A stretch of DNA of 64,000 nt from an uncultured Flavobacterium sp. (GCA_913061465.1 CAJXSU010000004.1:1-64000), one strand, 5' to 3'. Counted from the stretch's first letter, positions 1-7,116 are shown. The notes: generated from the sequence alone by a model not told the origin. Program-made: numbers and translations.

Positions 1-35
1 TTCTTTGGGCTGTTCTCCTCTATGGCCCATTTCGA

Positions 36-114
36 AACAACGTGGAGAAATGAATTCAACTCCCGCTTCTTAAACAATAAAACGGTTATACTTTTATAAA
101 GTGTTACCGTTTTT
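36..114. repeat. 79-bp direct repeat, copy 1, with terminator hairpin
   Basis: Matches 1380-1458 with four mismatches over 79 bases. The 3' half is an inverted repeat (79-113) with arms AAAACGGT and ACCGTTTT, extended by a further eight positions with one mismatch and one G-U pair. It is followed by T-rich sequence, so it can act as a terminator for whatever lies left of the window. The 5' half keeps an open frame in both copies that ends in the hairpin (NEFNSRFL shared), so the repeat could be the worn tail of an old coding sequence. That origin is inference. Confidence 0.8.
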
Positions 115-255
115 GTATTTCTACTCACTTTCTCATAAGGAATATACTACTTTTAAGCAACGTTATATTTCTTTTATAAATCTGTTATTATTATTTAAAA
201 CTAAACTTAAGTGTAATAAAATTAAAGTACTGACACTAAACAAGAAAATACAAAT

Positions 256-753
256 ATGAGTAAAGATTTTTACAAAACGAATATCTTTCCCTACAGAGGA
301 ATAATTATCAAAATTTGTAGAGCTTATTCTAATTCTCAAGAGGATTATGAAGATTATTACCAGGAAGTTTGTTTACAAATATGGAAAAGTAGAGAAAATT
401 TCAAAAATAAATCCGAATGGTCTACCTGGGTTTATAGAATAGCTCTAAATGTTTGTCTTTCCTTATTGAGAAAACAAAAAAAACATAATGATGCATATGA
501 TTTTGAGCAAAATTATAATCAATTTTCTAATGAATCTGATGAAAATGAAGAGTCAAGAGATTACTCTAATGATATTTCAAGACTCTATAAAGAAATAAAA
601 AAGTTGTCAGAAATTGACCGTGCTATCATTCTTCTCTATTTAGAAAAGAAGACTTATAAAGAAATTTCTCAGATAATTGGAATAAATAGTAATTCAATTG
701 GAGTAAAAATAACAAGAATAAAAAAACAAATAAAAAAACAATTAAATGGATAA
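256..753 (+). CDS. ECF-type RNA polymerase sigma-70 factor
   Basis: A 165-aa protein with the two conserved parts of an extracytoplasmic-function sigma factor. Region 2 (about residues 10-75) has the DYYQEVCLQIW and STWVYRIALN signatures, which in the family bind core polymerase and the -10 element. Region 4 (about 112-162) has a helix-turn-helix with the KTYKEISQIIGINSNSIGVK pattern that reads the -35 element. The Asp/Glu/Ser-rich segment between them (about 76-108) is the usual linker. The gene overlaps the next one by eight bases, so the two are translationally coupled, as sigma/anti-sigma pairs commonly are. The module is bracketed by 79-bp direct repeats. The regulon cannot be read from the window. 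Confidence 0.9.
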   Translation: MSKDFYKTNIFPYRGIIIKICRAYSNSQEDYEDYYQEVCLQIWKSRENFKNKSEWSTWVYRIALNVCLSLLRKQKKHNDAYDFEQNYNQFSNESDENEESRDYSNDISRLYKEIKKLSEIDRAIILLYLEKKTYKEISQIIGINSNSIGVKITRIKKQIKKQLNG

Positions 754-1354
754 ATCAATAGAAGAGTTATGGTCAAAAGGATTTCAGGATGAAAAATATT
801 TAATTCCTCCTGTAATAGATGATCTTTATACAAAAAAATCAATATTAACAGTCGATAAATTAAAATCGGTCTCAAAAAAAGATAATTGGAGTATGATCCC
901 TCTTTCAATTATAATTTTAATCTTTTTCATAATAAAATCAAAACTCCTATTTGGATTGTATATATCTGCATTAATACTATCGTTATTTTTTTTAAATAGA
1001 AAAAAATTAAAGTTTTTAAACACTATAAATACAAGCCAATCTTGCTATGAATATTTGGGTAAACTTCAAGAAATGATAAAAAATAATGTGAGATTTACTA
1101 CTCGTCTTTTAGGCATTGGTTTACCATTTTTTGGATATGTAGGAGTTTGCATATTTATTTTTGAATCAAATATGGAAAATTTTATTTTAGACACGTATTC
1201 TTCAAAACAATTATTAATTCAATCTATAATGATATTAGGATCCCTGTCAGTTATTGGTATTGTTACTTTTAGATTATCAAATTATTTGGTCTACGGTAGA
1301 TTAATTACAAAGATTGATGAAATGATTGATGAACTTGACCAATTAAAGAAATAA
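746..1354 (+). CDS. Four-helix membrane protein coupled to the ECF sigma factor (candidate anti-sigma)
   Basis: A 202-aa protein with a soluble N-terminus of about 48 residues (it begins MDKSIEELWSKGF) and four predicted membrane segments near residues 49-65, 67-84, 121-140 and 155-177. A charged tail (DEMIDELDQLKK) follows. The start codon lies inside the sigma gene, eight bases before its stop. No named domain was recognised. In Bacteroidota, a small membrane protein overlapping an ECF sigma gene often holds the sigma factor at the membrane through its cytoplasmic N-terminus. That role is inferred from position and topology, since no canonical zinc-binding anti-sigma motif (HxxxCxxC) is visible. 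Confidence 0.6.
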   Translation: MDKSIEELWSKGFQDEKYLIPPVIDDLYTKKSILTVDKLKSVSKKDNWSMIPLSIIILIFFIIKSKLLFGLYISALILSLFFLNRKKLKFLNTINTSQSCYEYLGKLQEMIKNNVRFTTRLLGIGLPFFGYVGVCIFIFESNMENFILDTYSSKQLLIQSIMILGSLSVIGIVTFRLSNYLVYGRLITKIDEMIDELDQLKK

Positions 1355-1379
1355 CAGAAGTATTTCTAGCTCGTTGCGG

Positions 1380-1458
1380 AACAACATGGAATAATGAATT
1401 CAACTCCCGCTTCTTAAAAAATAAAACGGTTATACTTTTATAAAGTGTTACCGTTTTT
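1380..1458. repeat. 79-bp direct repeat, copy 2, with bidirectional terminator
   Basis: About 95 percent identical to 36-114. The hairpin (1423-1457) sits between the sigma module on the plus strand and the DUF998 gene on the minus strand. T-runs follow it in both directions, so it can terminate both convergent transcripts. The last codons of the DUF998 gene lie in this hairpin. Confidence 0.8.
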
Positions 1459-2067
1459 ACTTTTTATTTCATTAGCACAAAAGATTATCCACAAGACAAA
1501 AACCAATTCTATAATTCTTTGATATAGTCCAATATATTCAGAAGTCAATTCTGAACTTATCACACATACTAAAAGAAAACTGACTATTCCAAGTAAAATC
1601 GATTGCACAGAGAAACTATAATAGGTTGATTTTTTCAATCCTAATCCAATTAAAATCATTAAAAAAGGAACAAATAGATACGTTAATAATCCTGTAAAAT
1701 TATGAATTAGTTGCGAAAAACTTGGATCGATTAACCCCTTGTTACATCCACTATCACATGGAAATATTCCAACAACTAATGTGGCTAGCCCATAAAATAT
1801 TCCGATTCCGTAAAATCCTATTTTGATTAATATGGAAGGTTGAAAATATTTAACTCCAAGAAAGCAAAATAAGGTAATCAGAATACCGCTTGGGATGTAA
1901 CCAAATATTCTTAAAATTATTCCATATTCAGTGTCAATGGCATATGATTCACTTATTAATTGACTTGTCATATTATAATTTTCAATTAAAATACCACCTA
2001 AAACAGAGGAAACAACAAAAAGACTAACTCCTATGATTCCAATTAAAAAAGTCGTTTTATTGTTCAT
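1438..2067 (-). CDS. DUF998 family integral membrane protein
   Basis: About 209 aa with roughly six hydrophobic segments. The motif GIFPCDSGC followed by LIHNFTG is the signature I associate with DUF998 proteins, whose function is unknown. The frame stays open 60 bases further upstream to an ATG at 2127. I prefer the ATG at 2067 because a TAnnTTTG -7 box (TATTTTTG, minus strand, 2091-2098) lies between the two, and an A-rich leader sits directly before 2067. The final residues (KNGNTL) are encoded by the 79-bp repeat, so the natural C-terminus may have been replaced or extended when the repeat arrived. Confidence 0.75.
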   Translation of the reverse strand: MNNKTTFLIGIIGVSLFVVSSVLGGILIENYNMTSQLISESYAIDTEYGIILRIFGYIPSGILITLFCFLGVKYFQPSILIKIGFYGIGIFYGLATLVVGIFPCDSGCNKGLIDPSFSQLIHNFTGLLTYLFVPFLMILIGLGLKKSTYYSFSVQSILLGIVSFLLVCVISSELTSEYIGLYQRIIELVFVLWIIFCANEIKSKNGNTL

Positions 2068-2090
2068 TGATTTTTTTAAATTAATTCTAT

Positions 2091-2098
2091 CAAAAATA
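2091..2098 (-). promoter_or_regulatory. -7 box of the DUF998 gene
   Basis: TATTTTTG on the minus strand fits the Bacteroidota -7 consensus TAnnTTTG, 23 bases upstream of the preferred ATG. No TTG box at ideal spacing was found. Confidence 0.4.
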
Positions 2099-2215
2099 GT
2101 GTTTCTAAAAATAATCTTTAGATACAAGATTCTTGATCAAATAGTTTGTTAACTCAAAATCTCTTGGAGTAAAACTTATGTTCGATATTTTAATAGAGTT
2201 GTCTACTAAATCAAT

Positions 2216-2248
2216 AAAACGGTTATACTATTATAGTGTAACCGTTTT
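2216..2248. terminator. Third, diverged copy of the repeat hairpin in a divergent gap
   Basis: An inverted repeat of about 15 base pairs (one G-U pair) around a three-base centre, followed by a run of T. Its arms (AAAACGGTTAtACTA) are clearly related to the hairpins of the two 79-bp repeats, but the 5' half is mostly lost. It lies between two divergent genes, where neither needs a terminator. It is probably a residue of a former gene or of the repeat family. Confidence 0.65.
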
Positions 2249-2369
2249 TTTATTTAAAAAGAACTCGTTTAAATACTCTCAAAGATTAATAGAAATTCTT
2301 CCAGCGATTATTAGAACAGCTCAAATTAGTATTGAAAAATTTTAATATCATTTAAAGAATTTAGTATAT

Positions 2370-2377
2370 TAGGTTTG
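2370..2377 (+). promoter_or_regulatory. -7 box upstream of the clan-A glycoside hydrolase-like gene
   Basis: TAGGTTTG matches TAnnTTTG, 40 bases before the ATG at 2418. No well-spaced TTG box was found, so the call rests on the -7 element alone. Confidence 0.4.
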
Positions 2378-2417
2378 AATTTAAAATACTAAACAAATGA
2401 ATCGTAATTTATAAAAT

Positions 2418-3761
2418 ATGAAAAGAGTACACTTTATTTCATTAATAATTCTTTTAGCAAATCAATTAATTTTTGCTCAAAAAAGCATAGACAACAAAAC
2501 CTTTCAAAATTCAATAGCGGTAGATTCTTACGGAGGCATATTAAGTATTAAAGGTACGCCAAATGAATATTTTACTATTCAACAAATTAATGGCAGATAT
2601 TGCTTTGTAACTCCTGAAGGTCATGGAATGTTGGCATTGGGAGTAACTCATCTCGGGGCAGTTCAGGAAATAGGACCAAATAATATATTTCAGACCAAGT
2701 ATAATAGTAACTGGGATACATATAACAATGAAGCTGAAAAAAATCTAAGAAGTTGGGGGTTTAACTCTTTGTCGTATCACACCAACGGAGATATGTACCA
2801 TAAGATGCCTGGTATGTTAGCTTGCTACCCTATTAAAAATTCTCAATGGAAATCTGATACTGCCTTTTCATATGAAGATGTATTCGACCCTGCATATCAT
2901 GCTGTTGTTGAGAAGCATATTGAGAATATGGTTAATAAGGCAGGCAACAACAAAAACATAATGGGATACTATTGGAACGATATTCCTCAGTGGAGTTTGG
3001 ATAAAGCATATAAAAAGAGAGGAACAAACTGGTTAATATTTTACCGTGAATTACCAGCTAATTCTCCTGGAAAAACCATGTATGTGGAGTTCTTAAAAAA
3101 ACAGCACAGAAATAATTTGGAAAGTGTAAATTCTACTTATAATATCTCAGCAACTAACTGGGATGATGTAAAATCAAGTTCATTCTCCACTACAGATAGA
3201 AATAAAGCATCAGTAAAATCTGATGATGAAAGCTTCTTACGACTTATTGCACGTGAGTTTTATCGTGTTCTTGGAACTTACACCAAGGAAAAAGATCCAA
3301 ACCGACTTATTTTAGGGGAACGTTACCTTTTTGGTGATCATCCTGATTATGTACTTGAGGAACAGAATCAGTGGGTAGATGCTATAGCATTTCAGCCTGG
3401 GGGAGCTCATATTAATATTGCTGAGTTTGAACAAATGTATTCAGTCGTTAAAAAGCCAATTATGATTTGCGACCACCAGCGAAGTTTTTATACTGACGAT
3501 TACCCAAAAACCATGTGGCAACAGTTACCATCGCAAGAAGAGGCTGGAAAATCATATAATGACTACCTTAATGCTGTATTTAAAAACCCCTATATTTTAG
3601 GATACAATCGATGTCAATACATTAGCAGAGGAGCAGGCGATGTTTTGAAACAAGGACTTTTAGACATTAATGGAAATCCTTATGAAACTATTGTTGAATA
3701 TATGACCATAACAAATAAGGAACTTTTAAAAAGATTTTCTAATGGCACACTTTCTGAATAA
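2418..3761 (+). CDS. Secreted agarase/GH50-like clan-A glycoside hydrolase-like protein with unusual active-site residues
   Basis: A 447-aa protein with a signal peptide (about residues 1-20, ending IFAQ). The start of the mature domain (FTIQQINGRYCFVTPEGHGM, residues 52-71) resembles the opening of agarase-like (beta/alpha)8 enzymes, which read roughly as FFRVEKVDGRWWLVDPDGHP. The barrel seems complete to the C-terminus. Clan-A enzymes usually carry Asn-Glu (acid/base) at the end of strand 4 and Glu (nucleophile) on strand 7. By eye these positions read GYYWNDIP (N187-D188) and PIMICDHQ (D352), so both Glu appear to be Asp. It stands alone, not within a PUL. It may be a divergent active family or an inactive binding protein. 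Family confidence is moderate. Confidence 0.55.
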   Translation: MKRVHFISLIILLANQLIFAQKSIDNKTFQNSIAVDSYGGILSIKGTPNEYFTIQQINGRYCFVTPEGHGMLALGVTHLGAVQEIGPNNIFQTKYNSNWDTYNNEAEKNLRSWGFNSLSYHTNGDMYHKMPGMLACYPIKNSQWKSDTAFSYEDVFDPAYHAVVEKHIENMVNKAGNNKNIMGYYWNDIPQWSLDKAYKKRGTNWLIFYRELPANSPGKTMYVEFLKKQHRNNLESVNSTYNISATNWDDVKSSSFSTTDRNKASVKSDDESFLRLIAREFYRVLGTYTKEKDPNRLILGERYLFGDHPDYVLEEQNQWVDAIAFQPGGAHINIAEFEQMYSVVKKPIMICDHQRSFYTDDYPKTMWQQLPSQEEAGKSYNDYLNAVFKNPYILGYNRCQYISRGAGDVLKQGLLDINGNPYETIVEYMTITNKELLKRFSNGTLSE

Positions 3762-3789
3762 TAACTTATAGATTAACAAATAGTGAATC

Positions 3790-3945
3790 AAAACCCAGCA
3801 TACAACATTTTGTATAAGTAATGACTGGGAAAGTGGCAAATATCAAGGTTTGTAGCTCGCTCAAACTAAGTAGCGTTATGATAGGAAACTACCACGCAAT
3901 CTGCCACTTCACATACAATTTACCGTTAACTATAAATTAGTTGTG
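3790..3945. repeat. Intergenic element with imperfect inverted repeat
   Basis: The segment starting near CATACAACATTTTGTATAAG contains AAGTGGCAAAT (about 3830-3841) and its near-complement ATCTGCCACTT (about 3899-3909) around a 57-base interior, flanked by TACAACA- and CATACAA-like ends. It resembles short non-coding repeat elements I have seen scattered in flavobacterial genomes, but a second copy was not found in this window. Boundaries are approximate. Confidence 0.35.
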
Positions 3946-3947
3946 TT

Positions 3948-3978
3948 TTGCAATTTTTAAAAATTTTTATTAAATTTG
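3948..3978 (+). promoter_or_regulatory. Promoter of the NTF2/ABM lipoprotein gene
   Basis: TTG at 3948-3950 and TAAATTTG at 3971-3978 are separated by 20 bases. This fits the Bacteroidota consensus TTG-N17-23-TAnnTTTG. The start codon is 30 bases downstream. Confidence 0.65.
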
Positions 3979-4007
3979 GTTTCATTAAAAACTAAACAAT
4001 TTATAAA

Positions 4008-4787
4008 ATGAAAAAACTAATTACATTATTTTCAATTGCTATACTTTTTAGCAATTGTAATACAAACCCTAATTATTCTAAAAATTTAGCAACGGCACAA
4101 AAGCTTTTTGAGTTACATGGACAGGAGGATATTGAAGGGCAGCTAGCTTTAGTGAGCAAAGACATTGAGTCTAACACATCTATGTACGGTTCTGAACCTG
4201 TTGGTTATGACCAATATGTTGGAATGCTAAAGGGGTATCACGCTGCATTTGATAACATTAGATATACTGCCGATAATTGGCTTCCTGGAACTGGGGAAGA
4301 TGGTTCCTTAGACGGAAGTGTTAGAACCTATGGAACTTGGACAGGAACAAATGTATCAACAGGAAAAGAACTAAATCTTAAAGGATACTGGTATATGAAT
4401 TTTGATGATGAAGGAAAGATTATTGCCCAGGGAGATTTCTTTGATTTTGGAGGAATGATGGATGCGGTATACTCTAAAAATTTAGTATACATTGAGGTTG
4501 AAGTTAAAAACGGAAAAAAACAAGAGATGCTAGATTTATTGAATAGTGAACAAGGCCTTCCAACTACTGCAGCATATGACGGATGTTATGGTTATGAAAT
4601 GGCTTTTAATGATGAAACTAACACATTTTATTTAGTTGGAAACTGGGAGAGTTACGAAAAGTATGCAGTTTATCTTAATTGGAGACAAACGGAAGACGAT
4701 TTAATTTCAAAGATGGTTCCTTTAATGAAAGGTGGTGAAAAGGGGCTTAAAGTTATACAACCTAATTCAAGCTATCATTCTTATTAG
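4008..4787 (+). CDS. Lipoprotein with NTF2/SnoaL-like domain and C-terminal ABM-like ferredoxin-fold domain
   Basis: A 259-aa lipoprotein with lipobox FSNC (Cys17). Residues about 25-150 look like an NTF2/SnoaL fold: a helical start (ATAQKLFELHGQEDIEGQLA), then strands ending in LNLKGYWYMNFDDEGKIIAQ. That stretch closely resembles LELRGYGWFKWEDGKVIEAY in the lipoprotein at 11801. Residues about 155-250 (VYIEVEVKNGKKQEMLDLL, then NTFYLVGNWESYEKYAVYLN) resemble the antibiotic-biosynthesis monooxygenase (ABM) alpha/beta fold. Both folds often form cofactor-free enzymes or small-ligand binding proteins. No catalytic set could be assigned. It has its own promoter and is followed by a strong terminator, so it is monocistronic. 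Confidence 0.7.
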   Translation: MKKLITLFSIAILFSNCNTNPNYSKNLATAQKLFELHGQEDIEGQLALVSKDIESNTSMYGSEPVGYDQYVGMLKGYHAAFDNIRYTADNWLPGTGEDGSLDGSVRTYGTWTGTNVSTGKELNLKGYWYMNFDDEGKIIAQGDFFDFGGMMDAVYSKNLVYIEVEVKNGKKQEMLDLLNSEQGLPTTAAYDGCYGYEMAFNDETNTFYLVGNWESYEKYAVYLNWRQTEDDLISKMVPLMKGGEKGLKVIQPNSSYHSY

Positions 4788-4821
4788 TTAGATTACAACT
4801 AATTACAGATACAATATCAAA

Positions 4822-4851
4822 AAAAGGAATAATATTAATATTATTCCTTTT
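4822..4851 (+). terminator. Terminator after the NTF2/ABM lipoprotein gene
   Basis: A perfect palindrome (arms AAAAGGAATAATATT and its complement) 35 bases after the stop codon, running into T-rich sequence. It is symmetric and could work in both directions. Confidence 0.8.
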
Positions 4852-5170
4852 CTGCTTTTAATTAAATATCATTTTAGTTATTCCGATATTAGTTATGAAA
4901 GAAAGCGATTGCAATCCTTTAGGTCTTGAAAAAAACAATATACAATTGAATAATTTTGATCTACATTGAGAAATAAATTTGGAGAAGATAATTTTATTTC
5001 TAATGTTATGTTAGCAGAAATATTTCTTACGAAACACCCTCTATATTCTTGTAAAATAAAAAAATCAAAAAGTCATGTACCTAAGAGAAACTGTGGTTGT
5101 TGTTAATACTTTAAATTTTATTCCTTTCCAATTATTTTAATTCAATATTAATTAGATCTAAAGCCTTTAG

Positions 5171-5434
5171 ATATTTGCTTTTAAAAATATTATATCTGAA
5201 ATACTTCCTAATGGTATTGTTTTAAAAACAGTTGATGCTATTTCTGATAATAATGGTGTAGCCATAATACAAGAGGGAGATGCAGAAGGTAAAAATGGTG
5301 AATATGATAACAAATATGTTTGGATATTTAAAATGAAGGATGGTTTAATTTATTCTCTCAGAAAATACAACAGCGATATTTTGGTAGCTACACAATTATA
5401 TAATTATAAGCTAGTTCAAGTAAACAAAGAATAA
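5171..5434 (+). pseudogene. C-terminal remnant of an NTF2/SnoaL-like protein
   Basis: An open frame of about 87 codons begins right after an in-frame TAG and has no usable start codon. It ends naturally at a TAA. The reading (LPNGIVLKTVDAISDNNGVA, then EYDNKYVWIFKMKDGLIYSL and ending LVQVNKE) has the alternating strands of the second half of an NTF2-fold domain. The helical first half is absent from the sequence upstream. It lies among four intact NTF2-like lipoprotein genes, so it is most likely a decayed fifth member. Confidence 0.6.
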
Positions 5435-5485
5435 GAAAATCCAAGCATAGCGAAAGTTTGTTTTTTTTCAATAATTAGTTGTTTT

Positions 5486-5515
5486 TTGAAATCTATGTAA
5501 AAAAAATTATATTTG
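5486..5515 (+). promoter_or_regulatory. Promoter of the secreted protein at 5543
   Basis: TTG (5486-5488), a 19-base spacer and TATATTTG (5508-5515) fit the Bacteroidota promoter consensus. The ATG is 28 bases downstream. Confidence 0.65.
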
Positions 5516-5542
5516 TTTTTATTAATTTAAATTTTTAACAAA

Positions 5543-5965
5543 ATGAAAAAAATAGTTTATTTATTATTTCTTATTACTTCTTTAGCGTATTCTCAAGATA
5601 TTAAGTGGGATCCTGCAACAACATTTGATGCCGTCTTCGATATAGATGCAGTTCATACAAGAGACGGAGTTAATTACGAACTTTCTGCCTCAGGTGATGC
5701 AGGCCCTTATGGAAAAGCGTATTTGTCATATGTATTTACAAATCACAATAACAGTACTACTAGTGGAGAATTTACTGGTTTTGCATGGACACAGATGGGA
5801 GAAGAAATTGTGAAAGCTACCTTACAAGGCGTTTATAAAAAGGAAGGTAAAATTTTTAAAATGTATTCCTATGACAATGTAACTGATGGAAATATTATGA
5901 TTGTGAGTGGAGTTGTAGATTTTGTTGGGCAAACAATGAAATTTGAAGTCTCTCCTTTAAAGTAA
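5543..5965 (+). CDS. Small secreted protein of unknown function
   Basis: A 140-aa protein with a clear signal peptide (MKKIVYLLFLITSLAYSQ, cleavage after Ala-Tyr-Ser or Gln). The mature part of about 120 residues is rich in beta-prone and Gly/Thr/Asn residues (HNNSTTSGEFTGFAWTQMGE) and lacks cysteine. It resembles a small beta-sandwich or lipocalin-like fold, but I do not recognise a family. It has its own consensus promoter and a terminator and so is a single-gene unit. The absence of a lipobox or T9SS tail points to a periplasmic location. Confidence 0.65.
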   Translation: MKKIVYLLFLITSLAYSQDIKWDPATTFDAVFDIDAVHTRDGVNYELSASGDAGPYGKAYLSYVFTNHNNSTTSGEFTGFAWTQMGEEIVKATLQGVYKKEGKIFKMYSYDNVTDGNIMIVSGVVDFVGQTMKFEVSPLK

Positions 5966-5990
5966 TTAACCTTTAGTATAAATTTTATTT

Positions 5991-6015
5991 ACCCTCCATC
6001 CGGAGGGTTTTTTTA
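5991..6015 (+). terminator. Terminator after the small secreted protein gene
   Basis: ACCCTCC-ATCC-GGAGGGT followed by a run of T, 25 bases after the stop codon at 5965. A classic intrinsic terminator and the most GC-rich hairpin in this part of the window. Confidence 0.9.
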
Positions 6016-6120
6016 CTTTTATCCTTGTGAATTTTTTTATCAAAGACTTTTCTTGGCTTCAAATTATATTAATAAAGGTTTATTGTTATCAATCAGCTTA
6101 GAAATCATTAAATTTAGTTT

Positions 6121-6453
6121 ATGAAATCAATTGTTTTATTAGTTCTCTTTATGAGTTCATTTTTATGTTATTCACAAAAAATATATTCTGTTAATTATTC
6201 TAATCAAGCCGATTTGAAAGTTTTTGTTGTAAACTATGCTAATCAAGCAGATTTGAATGTATACAAAGTTAAATATGCAAACCAGGCAAATGAAAATAAA
6301 GGATTATGGTATTTTGTAAACTATGCTAATCAAGCAGACAAAAAGATTTATTTTGTTGACTATCCAAATCAAAGTGATCTAAAAATATTTTTTGTTGATT
6401 ATACAAACCAAGCGGGTTGGAGAAGTAAAGAAAAAAAACATTTATTATTTTAA
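6121..6453 (+). CDS. DUF6150-like secreted protein of 13-residue tandem repeats
   Basis: A 110-aa protein with a signal peptide (about residues 1-18, ending CYSQ). The whole mature chain is six degenerate copies of a unit reading V-(N/K/D)-Y-x-N-Q-(A/S)-D-x-K-(V/I)-(Y/F)-(F/V). The copies start at Val24, 37, 50, 66, 79 and 92, so the period is 13 with one 16-residue step. It ends in a short basic tail (GWRSKEKKHLLF). The layout matches proteins I know as DUF6150, found in Bacteroidota and without a known function. The regular spacing suggests a small beta-solenoid or stacked hairpins. The repeats are protein repeats: their DNA has drifted, so this is not a CRISPR or a recent duplication. Confidence 0.7.
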   Translation: MKSIVLLVLFMSSFLCYSQKIYSVNYSNQADLKVFVVNYANQADLNVYKVKYANQANENKGLWYFVNYANQADKKIYFVDYPNQSDLKIFFVDYTNQAGWRSKEKKHLLF

Positions 6454-6621
6454 CGATAAAAATAATCTAGCTGAATAGCATTTGTAGAAACTATTGAGTA
6501 AATAAAAATTTATGGTATTAAATACACTTTGGTGTAAAACAATTGGTTGCAATTTTATGGTTAGAAAGGTATTTTATTGATACCTACCCTAATATTAAAA
6601 TATAACCACTACTTTATTTTT

Positions 6622-7116
6622 TTACCAATCTGCACTCCATTCACGTATGGTATGAATCAAACCGTCCTTACCAATAAAAAACTTATCAATTATTCGATCT
6701 CTTTCAATAGTTCCATTTTTATTAAATCTTGTTTCAACTGCTCCTACTTGAACGATACTTCCCGTCCAAGTATCTACATTATATGGAAGGTAGTATAGCA
6801 CTTGCTTTTGAATGGAGTCATATTGAGCAAAGTAATTCTTTAGCATGTTAACATCCATTTTAATAGATGATTTCATATTATGTGGATAATAAGTTAAGGT
6901 GTCAGGTATTGAAGAAAATACACCTTCAGCATCTAATGACACATGGCTTGACAACATTTTTTTAATAATAGCTACATCCGCATCAGATCCAATTGAATAT
7001 TTTACTCCTGTTTTAACCCATTCCCCAGCTTTTCTATCAATTTCAATTTCTTTTACGGAATTGTTACAAGAGATTATGAACGAGGCTATTACTAATACTA
7101 ATGTTATTTTTTTCAT
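6622..7116 (-). CDS. NTF2/SnoaL-like lipoprotein
   Basis: A 164-aa lipoprotein with lipobox IISC (Cys17). The mature part has the order expected for an NTF2-like fold: a helix that includes DVAIIKKMLSSHVSLDAEGVF, then the strand-rich half with YNVDTWTGSIVQVGAVETRF and KFFIGKDGLIHTIREWSADW. That end matches the usual F-x-DGKI-x-x-I-R/E-W signature. It is one of four intact members of this fold between 4000 and 12300, each on its own unit. The role is unknown. Such domains bind small hydrophobic ligands or act as isomerases or dehydratases, and no catalytic residues are assignable here. Confidence 0.7.
   Translation of the reverse strand: MKKITLVLVIASFIISCNNSVKEIEIDRKAGEWVKTGVKYSIGSDADVAIIKKMLSSHVSLDAEGVFSSIPDTLTYYPHNMKSSIKMDVNMLKNYFAQYDSIQKQVLYYLPYNVDTWTGSIVQVGAVETRFNKNGTIERDRIIDKFFIGKDGLIHTIREWSADW

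Larger units (their letters stand above)
4852..5542. other. Gene-poor stretch with coding debris
   Basis: No intact gene was found. Three short open stretches suggest decay. A frame from ATG 4895 stops after 24 codons (starts MKESDCNPLG). An overlapping, shifted frame (about 4966-5106) ends in a Cys-rich tail (NCGCC). An NTF2-like C-terminal fragment (5171-5434) has no start. The promoter of the following gene sits at its right end. Confidence 0.5.

Noticed and set aside
4966..5106. Cys-rich open frame as a real small gene
   Set aside because: It starts with TTG, lacks a promoter box, and overlaps another short broken frame. It is kept only as debris.
6121..6453. Regular spacing that could suggest a CRISPR array
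   Set aside because: Repeats are coding, differ at DNA level, and there are no unique spacers or cas genes.
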